A stretch of 64,000 bases of DNA from Ligilactobacillus sp900765635 (lineage in GTDB: Bacteria; Bacillota; Bacilli; Lactobacillales; Lactobacillaceae): the NCBI RefSeq assembly GCF_949152225.1, contig NZ_CASCJC010000001.1, positions 310,001 to 374,000 on the forward strand, given 5' to 3'. Positions 55,018 through 63,214 of the stretch are shown piece by piece (the stretch's first letter is position 1; each line of letters opens with the position of its first letter). A program made the position numbers and the translations under genes. The notes beneath the pieces were generated by a model. The model did not search any database. It was not told the DNA's origin and saw only the letters and a list, made by a program, of their open reading frames with translations.

Positions 55018-56878
55018 AGTAGTACTTGACCTCCTGCATTGCTGGTTTAGCTTGTCCATCGGCAAAGACGATCCCGTTACCAGAAAATTCATAGTCACTT
55101 GGCCGATCGTCAAAGTCACCACCGTAACGTAAAACATCTTGTCCGGTGATTTCATCTTTAACGAAGATCGCTTGGTCTTTAAAGTCCCAAATATAGCCAC
55201 CTTGATACATTTCGTATTTATCGAGTAGTTGCATATAATCATTCATCCCGCCTAAAGAGTTCCCCATGTCATGCATGTATTCGCACAAGATAAACGGTTT
55301 TTTAGCCTTAGTCGTCAGATATTCTTCGATAGCTGCAGGATGAGCATACATACAACTCTTGATGTCTGAGATGCAATCTTCAAATTCAGGATTGTTGAAG
55401 TTACCTTCATAATGCACTAAGCGTGAAGGATCGACTTGTTTGAAATACTCATTCATCAAGCGTAAGCCTTCTTGGGCATAAGATTCATTGCCTAATGACC
55501 AAAAGAGGATACTTGGATGATTTTTAAAGGTTTCAAAGTTGGTTTTAGCACGATCTAACACGGCACCAAACCACTGTGAAATATTTCCCGGAACATTATA
55601 AGAAGGCTCGATGCCGACAGGTTTTTGCCAGGTACCGTGCGTTTCAAGGTTAGTTTCTGCCATCAAATGGATGCCGGCTTGGTCGCATAAGAAATACCAT
55701 GGAATTTGGTTAGGATAATGCGATGTGCGGACACCGTTGATATTAGCTTGCTTGATAGTTTCCAAATCAGCTTGCATATCGGCTAAATCAATCGCGCGGC
55801 CTTTGGTGGGATGCCATTCGTGGCGGTTGACACCATTGATGATCAGCCGCTTCCCGTTTAGATACATCACTTTATCTTTTAGACAAATTTCGCGAAAACC
55901 AAAGTCATATTCGCTGTATTCGCAAAGTGTCTGGTCTGCGGTGAGCATCTCTAATTGAAGCTTATAAAGATTAGGCTGATAATGATCCCAAAGCAAGATA
56001 TCGCTAAATTCGCCAAAGTCAAGGGTCGTTTCTTTAGCGAGACCTTGGGTAAGTTGTGTTAAAAGCTGGCCGGCTGGCGTAAGGACGCTAGCTTTTACGA
56101 CGGCATTTGGTGTGATGTTGTCAAACTTGAGTTGTGCGCTAAGTCGCCCGCTGCGATAATCGGAATTGACAGTTGGTTTTAGCCATAAGTCAGCGAGATG
56201 GTTTTGACCAAATGCTAGCAAGCTGACGTTACGAAAAATCCCAAAGAATCTAAAGAAGTCTTGATCTTCAAGGTAAGCGGCCGTACTTCTTTGATAAACC
56301 GCCACGGCTAAATGATTGGCCCCATCATAATTAAGATAAGACGTTAAATCAAATTCGCTTGGGGTAAACGAATCTTCGGCATAACCGATGAAGTGACCAT
56401 TTAACCAGAGATAAAAGGCTTGTTCGACCCCTTCAAAGCGAATAAGCACATTTTTAGTGCGCCAGGATTGTTTTAAGGTAAACTCTTTGCGATAACAGCC
56501 GATATGATTATCTAAAGCTTGCGCAAATAAAGTTACTTGGTTTTGGCTGGTAAAAGGAGGCCGTCTGAATTCATGACCTTCCCAAGGATACATCGTGTTG
56601 ATGTAGTGAAGTTTATTGAAACCAGCCATTTCGATATGCTGGGGAACGGTTATTTGTGTAAAGTCAGTTAATGCAAAATCAGGTTGTTCAAAACCAGTAG
56701 GATAAGTGCGGTAATTTTGAGCATAATAAAAATCCCACAGACCGTTTAATGATTGGCTAAGCGATGAGCCCTCAGTTACTTCTTGTTTAGTAGCATACCA
56801 GCTATGGTCACTGTGGGCAGGCAGTTGATTGACCCGAAACACTTGCGGATCATCTAGCCATTGTAAGTTAGCTTCCAT
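54995..56878 (-). CDS. lacL: Beta-galactosidase large subunit LacL
   Basis: A 627-residue glycoside hydrolase family 2 subunit that with LacM hydrolyses lactose. Sugar-binding jelly-roll domain first, an Ig-like domain at about 220-330, then the TIM barrel. The acid/base Glu is in WSLGNESYA (about residue 463) and the nucleophile Glu in ILCEYMHDMGNS (about 533); RHEWHP (about 350) is the metal/substrate motif. Start MEANLQWLDD, RBS GAAGG. No lactose permease or regulator gene lies beside it here; control may be by CcpA (see the promoter). Confidence 0.96.
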   Translation of the reverse strand: MEANLQWLDDPQVFRVNQLPAHSDHSWYATKQEVTEGSSLSQSLNGLWDFYYAQNYRTYPTGFEQPDFALTDFTQITVPQHIEMAGFNKLHYINTMYPWEGHEFRRPPFTSQNQVTLFAQALDNHIGCYRKEFTLKQSWRTKNVLIRFEGVEQAFYLWLNGHFIGYAEDSFTPSEFDLTSYLNYDGANHLAVAVYQRSTAAYLEDQDFFRFFGIFRNVSLLAFGQNHLADLWLKPTVNSDYRSGRLSAQLKFDNITPNAVVKASVLTPAGQLLTQLTQGLAKETTLDFGEFSDILLWDHYQPNLYKLQLEMLTADQTLCEYSEYDFGFREICLKDKVMYLNGKRLIINGVNRHEWHPTKGRAIDLADMQADLETIKQANINGVRTSHYPNQIPWYFLCDQAGIHLMAETNLETHGTWQKPVGIEPSYNVPGNISQWFGAVLDRAKTNFETFKNHPSILFWSLGNESYAQEGLRLMNEYFKQVDPSRLVHYEGNFNNPEFEDCISDIKSCMYAHPAAIEEYLTTKAKKPFILCEYMHDMGNSLGGMNDYMQLLDKYEMYQGGYIWDFKDQAIFVKDEITGQDVLRYGGDFDDRPSDYEFSGNGIVFADGQAKPAMQEVKYYYGKYRNY

Positions 56879-56904
56879 GTAAGATACCTTCTTTCGATGC
56901 GAGA

Positions 56905-56970
56905 AATCGGCTAAAAGAAAACGGTTTTAGCCATACTTAGTGTATACATTCTTTTGGATGGGTTTGTCAA
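56905..56970 (-). promoter_or_regulatory. lacLM promoter with cre-like palindrome
   Basis: On the reverse strand TTGACA (56965-56970) and TATACA (56941-56946) have an 18-base spacer. Downstream, GGCTAAAACCGTTTTCTTTTAGCC on that strand (56910-56933) is a near-perfect inverted repeat. Its centre, AAAACCGTTTTC, partly resembles the catabolite-responsive element consensus, with about two mismatches. CcpA repression is possible but not established. Confidence 0.6.
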
Positions 56971-56994
56971 GTTCTTTTTGTTTAGCATAACAAA

Positions 56995-57021
56995 AAATCC
57001 TCTATAAAAAGAGGCTTTTGT
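56995..57021 (-). terminator. Terminator of the DUF4822 gene
   Basis: Reverse strand arms AAAAGCCTCTT...AGAGGATTTTTT: short stem CCTCT/AGAGG with a T run, immediately after the gene's stop. Confidence 0.7.
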
Positions 57022-57023
57022 CT

Positions 57024-57938
57024 TTAGAAACTAAATTCAGGTGCAAAATCACCTTTGTAAGGAACATGTTCTACATAAACGGTTGTTGGTTGGCCATCAA
57101 GCCCGGTACCCATTCGTTTATAAGTAAATTTTTGTGGATTAAATTCGGTTAATTCTAAGACTGCACCATATTTGTTTTGACCTAAAGAAACATGGGCACG
57201 AATCTTGTTGTTAGCAAGGACTGCAAAGTAGCCGAAGTCGCCTTTAGATTGACCGGTTTGTGGGTTGAAAAATTCATACTTGTTGGTTTTAGCATCAAAC
57301 TTAGCCAAGCTGATGAATTGTTGGTTTTGTGCGGTCACATCATTGCCATCTTGATCGACAACTTTTTGGCCTTGCCAGAGTGTTTTAGCCAATAAAGCAG
57401 CACCGTCAGTCTTTTTTACAATCTTACCGGTTTTAGCGGTTAATTTTTCTTTTGGTGTGCTAAATTTCAGCTTGGTTTTGGTGTAAGGCACGTGTTCGAC
57501 AAAAACTTCGGTAGGTTGCCCGTTTTGATCTTTGCCCATCCGCTTGTAGGTGAACTTCTTAGCCGAAACTTTGGTCAAATCAACGACGGCTTGATAGTTT
57601 TTGGTTTGTGAAATCAAGATGCGTTTCTTACCATCGGCAGTTATAAAGAAGATGCCAGCATCACCGCGCGCTTGTTTGGTCTTCTTGTCGAAAAATTCGT
57701 AACGACCGCTGACCTTGTCGTATTTGTCCAGGCCGATAAATTCTTGATTTTCTTTGGTTAAATCGTGGTGTTGCTTGTCATAAACCTTAGTTCCTTGCCA
57801 AGCTGTACTTGTTAAAATGTTGGTCTTTTTTTGACCTTGAGTCAGTGTTTTTTTGGCTTGAATTTTATCCGTACCAAATGTCAAAAATAAGCCAACGACA
57901 CTTAAAAGTGTAATAAATGTTAAAAAATATTTTTTCAT
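57024..57938 (-). CDS. Secreted protein with two DUF4822 domains
   Basis: A 304-residue exported protein. Residues 1-28 are a Sec signal peptide (MKKYFLTFITLLSVVGLFLTF, in two parts, ending ..IQAKK), without a lipobox Cys. Then two tandem DUF4822-type repeats (about 42-155 and 185-298), each with LxxTxWQGxKVxD, EFIGLDKYD/QFISLAKFD, YEFFD/YEFFN and a shared end FTYKRMG...GQPTxVxVEHVPY. Function is unknown. RBS AGGGATGGG. It diverges from the two-component system, with about 110 bases between the starts, and may be its target. Confidence 0.85.
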   Translation of the reverse strand: MKKYFLTFITLLSVVGLFLTFGTDKIQAKKTLTQGQKKTNILTSTAWQGTKVYDKQHHDLTKENQEFIGLDKYDKVSGRYEFFDKKTKQARGDAGIFFITADGKKRILISQTKNYQAVVDLTKVSAKKFTYKRMGKDQNGQPTEVFVEHVPYTKTKLKFSTPKEKLTAKTGKIVKKTDGAALLAKTLWQGQKVVDQDGNDVTAQNQQFISLAKFDAKTNKYEFFNPQTGQSKGDFGYFAVLANNKIRAHVSLGQNKYGAVLELTEFNPQKFTYKRMGTGLDGQPTTVYVEHVPYKGDFAPEFSF

Positions 57939-58047
57939 TTTTATCCCATCCCTTTATTTTTGATACATTTAGCATAACAGGTTAAAATAAACTTGAACTG
58001 GCTAAAAAATGAACAAAAAATGAATAATGAGTTATAGGGGGAGTAAA

Positions 58048-59514
58048 ATGACGATTAAACGGCGGTTTTTGTTGACGTATGTAGGGGCAATTATAATCAC
58101 GTTAACATCAATTGTGGGAATTTTAGCTTTAAGCTCATATACAACTTTAGGTAAGGTGCCAACATTGACACAAGCCTATAAAATGTTAACGCAACAGCGT
58201 GATATAAGTCCTAAAGAAGAAAAAAGTTATGCTGAACTAGTTAAGTTAGCGCAACAAACGCCGACAATTTTAGTAGATCCTCAGGCGGCTAAATTACAAG
58301 AAAAATTGGCTGAAATCGAGCAAAAAGGTTTGTTGGTGGCGTTACGCAAGCAGAATCATTTTTCATATTATTCACCGGAATTGGTGGAAAAATCTTTGTA
58401 TGTCCATGCACCGGCTTATGAATTAAATAATCTGCATCCGACCGGAACTTTAGATAATGCTGGGCGACTGTATCGCTACTTGAAATTTGACTTTCGTTAT
58501 CCCGACCAAAGTAAGGGGAGCATTTTTATTTTGAAGCGTGAAAGTAATTTGTTTGAGTTTTTTACGCGCTGGGGCATCTGGGTGATTATCACGATTATTG
58601 CCTTAGGAATTTGGGCGGCCTGGTGATTAAACCGGCGCTTACAAAAATCAACGATTACGCCGCTAGAACAACTCGGACGGGCCAGCCAAGAGTTTCGGCC
58701 CTTGGAATTTGCGCCTAAACAAAAAGTTTCTTATGAAGTCAAACAACTCCAAGAAAGTTTTAATCAATCGTGGTATGAATTACAAGCAGCGGCTAGACAA
58801 CAAGAACAATCGGAACAAAAGAAAAAAGAATTGCTGGCCAATATCTCGCATGACTTAAAAACGCCGATGACTTCAATCATCGGTTATGTCGAAGGTTTGC
58901 TTGATGGAGTGGCCAACACCCCGCAAAAGCAACGACACTATTTAGAAGTCATTCATGCCAAGAGCTTGAGTTTAAATGAGTTATTAGAGGAATTGTTTTT
59001 GTATACTAAGCTTGATAGTGGTGAAATGTCGTTAAAATTAAAGAAACTCGATTTGAGTGAACTCGTCAAACAAACGCTGACGCAAGCCGCAAAGGAGCAA
59101 GATTTTGAACTACGATTGGTAATCTTAGCTCAACCATTGAATATCTTAGGGGATGCTTTTCAATTGAAGCGCGTCTTGACTAATTTGTTACAAAATAGCT
59201 TGAAATTTGCAGATCCTACCAAAGAAAAGTGCTGCATTACGGTGAAATTAAGCCGGGCTGATAAGTTGGCGCGCCTAGATTTTAGTGATAACGGCATAGG
59301 AATTGCTAAAGAAGAGTTGGACTATGTTTTTGAAAGATTTTATCGAGTAGATAAGGCACGCAGTATCAAGGGCAGCGGGCTAGGTTTAAGCATTGTCAAA
59401 CAAATTATTGATAAGCAACAAGGAAAAGTAGAGTTAACCAGCCAATTACATGTTGGAACGACGGTAAGTATTTATTTGCCGTTAGTAAAAAAGGAGGGGA
59501 CAGATGAACGCTAA
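58048..59514 (+). pseudogene. Sensor histidine kinase interrupted by one in-frame TGA
   Basis: The frame from ATG 58048 (RBS GGGGGAG) encodes TM1 (about 8-28), an extracellular sensor domain, TM2 (about 175-192), then TGA at 58624-58626 (codon 193). Without any shift it continues as LNRRLQKSTITPLEQLGRAS (HAMP), the H-box ISHDLKTP (His268), N-box LLQNSLKF, DNGIGI and GSGLGLS to the stop at 59512-59514. One substitution from a sense codon (e.g. TGG) explains it. The sequence shows no other decay. Either a recent pseudogene, TGA readthrough or a sequencing error. A downstream start (near 58702) could give a soluble kinase half. Confidence 0.85.
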
Positions 59515-60199
59515 AGTATTAATAATTGAAGACGATACAAGCATTGCGCAACTGCAACGTGATTATTTAGAGATTAATGGTTTTACCGTTGAATTGGTAA
59601 ACGATGGGCAAAGTGGCTTGAATTTGGCTTTAAAACAAGAATTTGATCTGATTATTGTTGATGTCATGTTGCCAGGGCTTGATGGCTTTGAAATCTGTCG
59701 GCAAATTCGCCAACAAAAACAAACGCCAATCATGATTGTTTCGGCTAAAAAAGAAGATATCGATAAGGTGCGTGGACTAGGGCTAGGAGCTAATGATTAT
59801 TTAAGCAAACCATTTAGTCCAAATGAATTAGTGGCGCGTGTCAAAGCGCATATCACGCGTTATCGCAGCGTTACTACAGCTGTTAGTGCCCCCATTTTAG
59901 AAAATAAGGAACTTAAAATAGAGCTAGCGGCCCATAAGGTTTTTGTTTTAGAAAAAGAAATCACCTTAACGACTAAGGAATATCAATTGCTGGTCTTTTT
60001 GATGCAACATCCTAATCGGGTCTGGCAAAAAGAACAATTATTCGAACAAGTCTGGGGGATGGATTCGTTGGATACAGAAGTGTCGACCGTGGTCGTGCAT
60101 ATCAAACGGATTCGTGCAAAGTTAAGGCAAGCAGGCTTAAATGAAGGGCCAATCGAAACCTTGTGGGGCAGTGGCTATCGTTTTAATAAAGAGGTGTGA
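59504..60199 (+). CDS. OmpR/PhoB-family response regulator
   Basis: A 231-residue regulator. The receiver domain has the acidic pocket Glu9/Asp10/Asp11 and the phosphoacceptor Asp53 (IIVDVMLPG), then VSAKKE with the conserved Lys. The C-terminal winged helix (about 130-229) ends WGSGYRFNKEV. ATG at 59504 behind AAGGAGGGG; it overlaps the kinase end by 11 bases, implying coupled translation. Partner of the interrupted kinase; with that kinase broken, it may be uncoupled from its signal. Likely targets are the divergent DUF4822 gene or its own operon. Confidence 0.93.
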   Translation: MNAKVLIIEDDTSIAQLQRDYLEINGFTVELVNDGQSGLNLALKQEFDLIIVDVMLPGLDGFEICRQIRQQKQTPIMIVSAKKEDIDKVRGLGLGANDYLSKPFSPNELVARVKAHITRYRSVTTAVSAPILENKELKIELAAHKVFVLEKEITLTTKEYQLLVFLMQHPNRVWQKEQLFEQVWGMDSLDTEVSTVVVHIKRIRAKLRQAGLNEGPIETLWGSGYRFNKEV

Positions 60200-60201
60200 A
60201 G

Positions 60202-60951
60202 ATGAATTATCAAGATATAAATGCAAAAGTAATCGATAAATGGTGTAATGAAGGCTGGCAATGGGGTCAAGCTATCAGTCACGAACAATATGTAGCCGCT
60301 AAAAACGGCCATTGGGAGATGTTATTGACTCCCACCAAACCGGTTCCACACGAATGGTTTGGCGATTTAAAAGATAAAGAAGTCTTTGGTTTGGCAAGCG
60401 GTGGCGGTCAACAGATGCCAATTTTTGCCGCTTTAGGTGCTAAGTGTACTGTTTTAGATTATTCAAAACAACAATGTCAAAGTGAACAAGAAGTTGCACA
60501 ACGTGAAAACTATGAGATTAAGATTTTGCAAGCCGATATGACTAAACCATTGCCATTTGCCGATGAGAGTTTTGATTTAATTTTTCATCCAGTGTCAAAC
60601 TGTTATGTCAAAGAAGTTAAGCCAATTTTTAAAGAATGCTATCGAATTTTAAAGCCGGGTGGGATCTTTTTAGCCGGCTTGGATAATGGAATTAATTATA
60701 TTTTTGATGAGCAAGAAGAAAAGATTAAATATAGTTTGCCATTTGATCCGACAAGTAACGAACAAGTCTATCAAGATAGTCTGAAAAACGATTGGGGAAT
60801 TCAGTTTTCCCATACGCTAGAAGAACAAATTGGCGGTCAGCTCGAAGCCGGCTTTGTCTTGACTAACTTGTACGAAGATACCAACGGTGAAGGAAAATTA
60901 CACGAACATAATGTACCATCATTTGTGGCAACAAGAGTGGTGAAAAGATGA
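60202..60951 (+). CDS. Class I SAM-dependent methyltransferase
   Basis: A 249-residue methyltransferase. Motif I VFGLASGGGQQMPIFAALGA (about 62-81), VLDYS (about 86), and PLPFADESFDLIFHP (about 113) with the post-motif EVKPIFKECYRILKPGG are the usual SAM-binding features. Substrate is unknown; the family is UbiE/Coq5-like. Start ATG 60202, behind GAGGTG; the in-frame GTG at 60196 overlaps that site. It follows the response regulator stop by 2 bases, so it is co-transcribed, and overlaps the LysR gene by 4 bases. Confidence 0.85.
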   Translation: MNYQDINAKVIDKWCNEGWQWGQAISHEQYVAAKNGHWEMLLTPTKPVPHEWFGDLKDKEVFGLASGGGQQMPIFAALGAKCTVLDYSKQQCQSEQEVAQRENYEIKILQADMTKPLPFADESFDLIFHPVSNCYVKEVKPIFKECYRILKPGGIFLAGLDNGINYIFDEQEEKIKYSLPFDPTSNEQVYQDSLKNDWGIQFSHTLEEQIGGQLEAGFVLTNLYEDTNGEGKLHEHNVPSFVATRVVKR

Positions 60952-61823
60952 TAAGTTTATTGAAACTCAAATATTTTGTTGATGTAATTGAGACTGGCAG
61001 TTTTACTAAAGCAGGTAAGAAAAATCATATTGCTCAAACAAGTGTTACACAGCAAGTCAGAGAAATTGAAAAGTATTTCCAATGTACTTTAATTAATCGG
61101 AATGTTTTACCTGTTAGACCTACTAAAATAGGTGAAAGTCTATATCTTGAAGCTAAAAAGTTATTATTACAATATGAATTGCTAGAAAAACAAATGCAAG
61201 AAAAGCTGAATCAACAAGGCCCATTGAAAATAGCATATACTTCGGTAATCGATATGCAATTATTAAATAAGCTTCTCACTGGAAAAAATTCAGCAGAGCC
61301 ATTGATGCTTCAAAAAGTTAAATTGGAGAATGCAGCGCGTGGTTTATTACAACGTGATTATGATTTTGTGATAACTTTTGATTCAGAATTTTACGATGAA
61401 GAAAAAATTACAACTTATGAATTAGCGGCTGGTAAATATGTAATAGGTGTATCTATTGATCATCCATTGGCAACAAAAAAAGAAGTTACTTTAAAGGATG
61501 TATATAAGTATCCTTTGATTATGCTAAATAAAGAAACTATCGGGAAATCTTATGATATTATGTTAGAACGTTCACAAAAAATTGGTATAAAACCGCAAAT
61601 TGTTCAAACAGCAGATGATGTGGAAAGTGAAATTTTCATGATTGAGCATCAAAATTTAGTGGGTTTTTTCCCTGAAAATTATCCTTTGAGTAGCGATAAA
61701 AAAAGTTTGATATTTGTTCCTGTTGTTGATACACCACATGTTTATAAGATTGTTTTGGCTTATCTAAGAGAAGAGCTTTCAAGTAAACAACAAGCTTTTT
61801 TACAGCATATTCATCAGATATAG
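60948..61823 (+). CDS. LysR-family transcriptional regulator
   Basis: A 291-residue regulator. N-terminal winged HTH: LKYFVDVIETGSFTKAGKKN then QTSVTQQVREIEKYF, as in LysR proteins; the remainder is a periplasmic-binding-like effector domain. Overlaps the methyltransferase by ATGA. It probably controls the next gene, an NAD(P)-binding oxidoreductase, from the 95-base gap. Effector unknown. Confidence 0.9.
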   Translation: MISLLKLKYFVDVIETGSFTKAGKKNHIAQTSVTQQVREIEKYFQCTLINRNVLPVRPTKIGESLYLEAKKLLLQYELLEKQMQEKLNQQGPLKIAYTSVIDMQLLNKLLTGKNSAEPLMLQKVKLENAARGLLQRDYDFVITFDSEFYDEEKITTYELAAGKYVIGVSIDHPLATKKEVTLKDVYKYPLIMLNKETIGKSYDIMLERSQKIGIKPQIVQTADDVESEIFMIEHQNLVGFFPENYPLSSDKKSLIFVPVVDTPHVYKIVLAYLREELSSKQQAFLQHIHQI

Positions 61824-61918
61824 GTTTTTCCTATACCTAATCAAAAACCGATATTTCTATTTGTGTTAAATTTCACATATAATATAAATATAATTTGAAT
61901 ATCTGGAGGTATGTTGAA
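61824..61918 (+). promoter_or_regulatory. Promoter region of the oxidoreductase gene
   Basis: The gap contains TATAAT (61878-61883, with a second TATAAT about 11 bases later) and a possible LysR-type dyad (ATACCTAATCAAAAACCGATAT). RBS TGGAGGT at 61903-61909. Confidence 0.45.
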
Positions 61919-62860
61919 ATGACTAAAGTAATTTTAACTGGTGTTGATGGTAATTTAGGGAGCCAAGCTGCTAAGGATTTATTAGCGATTGCTCCAAAAG
62001 AACAATTGATTTTTGTAGGTTATGCAAAAGAAAGTTTAGAGCCATATGCTAAACAAGGAATAGATGTGCGTCAAGCAAACTTTAATGAGTATGCTGGTTT
62101 ACCAGAAGCATTTGCTGAGGGCGATGTTTTAGCGTTAATTTCAATGCCTTTCGTAGGAGCTAAACGCCAAGCAGCACATCGCAATGTAATTGATGCAGCT
62201 AAGGCGGCTGGAGTTAAAAAGATTATCTATACTTCATTAGTCAATGCTGCTGATCCAACTAATCCAAGTGTTGAAAAAATTGATCATGCCTACACTGAAA
62301 AGTATATTGAAGAAAGTGGATTAGATTATATTTTCTTACGGAACTCTCAATATGCAGAAGCGATGATTACTAATTATTTTACTTATGTTAAACTTGGTAG
62401 CCCGCTAACTAATAATCAAGGTGCAGGCAAGATGGCGTATATTTCGCGTAAAGATTGTGCTAAAGCTGTAGCTTATGCGTTATTAGCAGATGATGTGCAT
62501 CAACAAATTTTAAATATTAACGGTGCTAAAACAATGACGATTGCAGAATTTATTGAAATTGGTAATCAACAAACAGGAAATCATGTAACCTATCAAGAAA
62601 TTAGCGATGAAGAAAATTATGCTGTTTTTGATGCGATGGGGGTTCCAAGAACAACTGATGGTGAGTTTAAAAAAGGTTCAGAGGCACCGTACAGTTCCGA
62701 AGGAATGGTAACTTTTGGTCAAGCAATTCGTGAAGGTAAGATGGACACATGGACTGATGATTTTAAAAAGTTAACTGGTAGTGAACCAATCACCGTAGAT
62801 TATATGTTTGCACATAATGAAGATTTTCAGGTTGGTGAAAGACATTCATTAGATAAATAA
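61919..62860 (+). CDS. NAD(P)-binding, NmrA-like oxidoreductase
   Basis: A 313-residue atypical short-chain dehydrogenase. The N-terminal Rossmann motif TGVDGNLGSQAAKDLL (about 7-22), YTSLVNAADP (about 110) and the SYTLxxxR-like segment YIFLRNSQYAEAM are typical of NmrA/QOR2-type quinone oxidoreductases. The exact substrate is unknown. Start ATG 61919; the longer frame to 61895 runs through the RBS. Probably regulated by the LysR gene upstream. Followed by a hairpin terminator. Confidence 0.85.
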   Translation: MTKVILTGVDGNLGSQAAKDLLAIAPKEQLIFVGYAKESLEPYAKQGIDVRQANFNEYAGLPEAFAEGDVLALISMPFVGAKRQAAHRNVIDAAKAAGVKKIIYTSLVNAADPTNPSVEKIDHAYTEKYIEESGLDYIFLRNSQYAEAMITNYFTYVKLGSPLTNNQGAGKMAYISRKDCAKAVAYALLADDVHQQILNINGAKTMTIAEFIEIGNQQTGNHVTYQEISDEENYAVFDAMGVPRTTDGEFKKGSEAPYSSEGMVTFGQAIREGKMDTWTDDFKKLTGSEPITVDYMFAHNEDFQVGERHSLDK

Positions 62861-62916
62861 GAAAGAAATGATGTGTACCTAGTTTTCTAGACGCGTTAAA
62901 ATTTAATAAATTATTC

Positions 62917-62955
62917 CATGGATGTTTCCCTGTGTTTTACAGGAGGCATCCATTT
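62917..62955 (+). terminator. Terminator of the oxidoreductase gene
   Basis: Arms ATGGATG-TTTCCCTGT and ACAGGAGGCATCCAT around GTTTT, then TTTTGTTTT. The rest of 62861-63214 is AT-rich; it also holds the hairpin at 63067-63100. Confidence 0.75.
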
Positions 62956-63066
62956 TGTTTTGTCTTGAATCCTTTTGTTTGTAGTAATCGATATATTTTC
63001 TCTAACTCTTACAACATTATCTTTATTTATCTTAAAGTAATAAGTAGGTAAGTAGTGCATAAAAAT

Positions 63067-63100
63067 TCCCCCTCCTTAATGGAGTGTCCAGTAAAGAGGG
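63067..63100 (-). terminator. Reverse-oriented hairpin of the recurring family
   Basis: On the reverse strand CCCTCTTTACTGGACACTCC... to AAGGAGGG, followed by GGAATTTTT. Same core as the hairpins at 24132-24173 and 53022-53062, but in the opposite direction and without an obvious reverse-strand gene to serve. Confidence 0.55.
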
Positions 63101-63214
63101 AAAATATTAAAAGACTTGAGAGTTTTTTATATGCAAATTTATTTTGTATTAATGATTTTTTGAAGTAAATGGTATACTTATATTATCTAAAATCTACATA
63201 GAGGATATGCAAAA

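Noticed and set aside
55018..55242. N-terminal extension of LacM
   Set aside because: It is the lacL coding sequence read in another frame; LacM begins at 55017.
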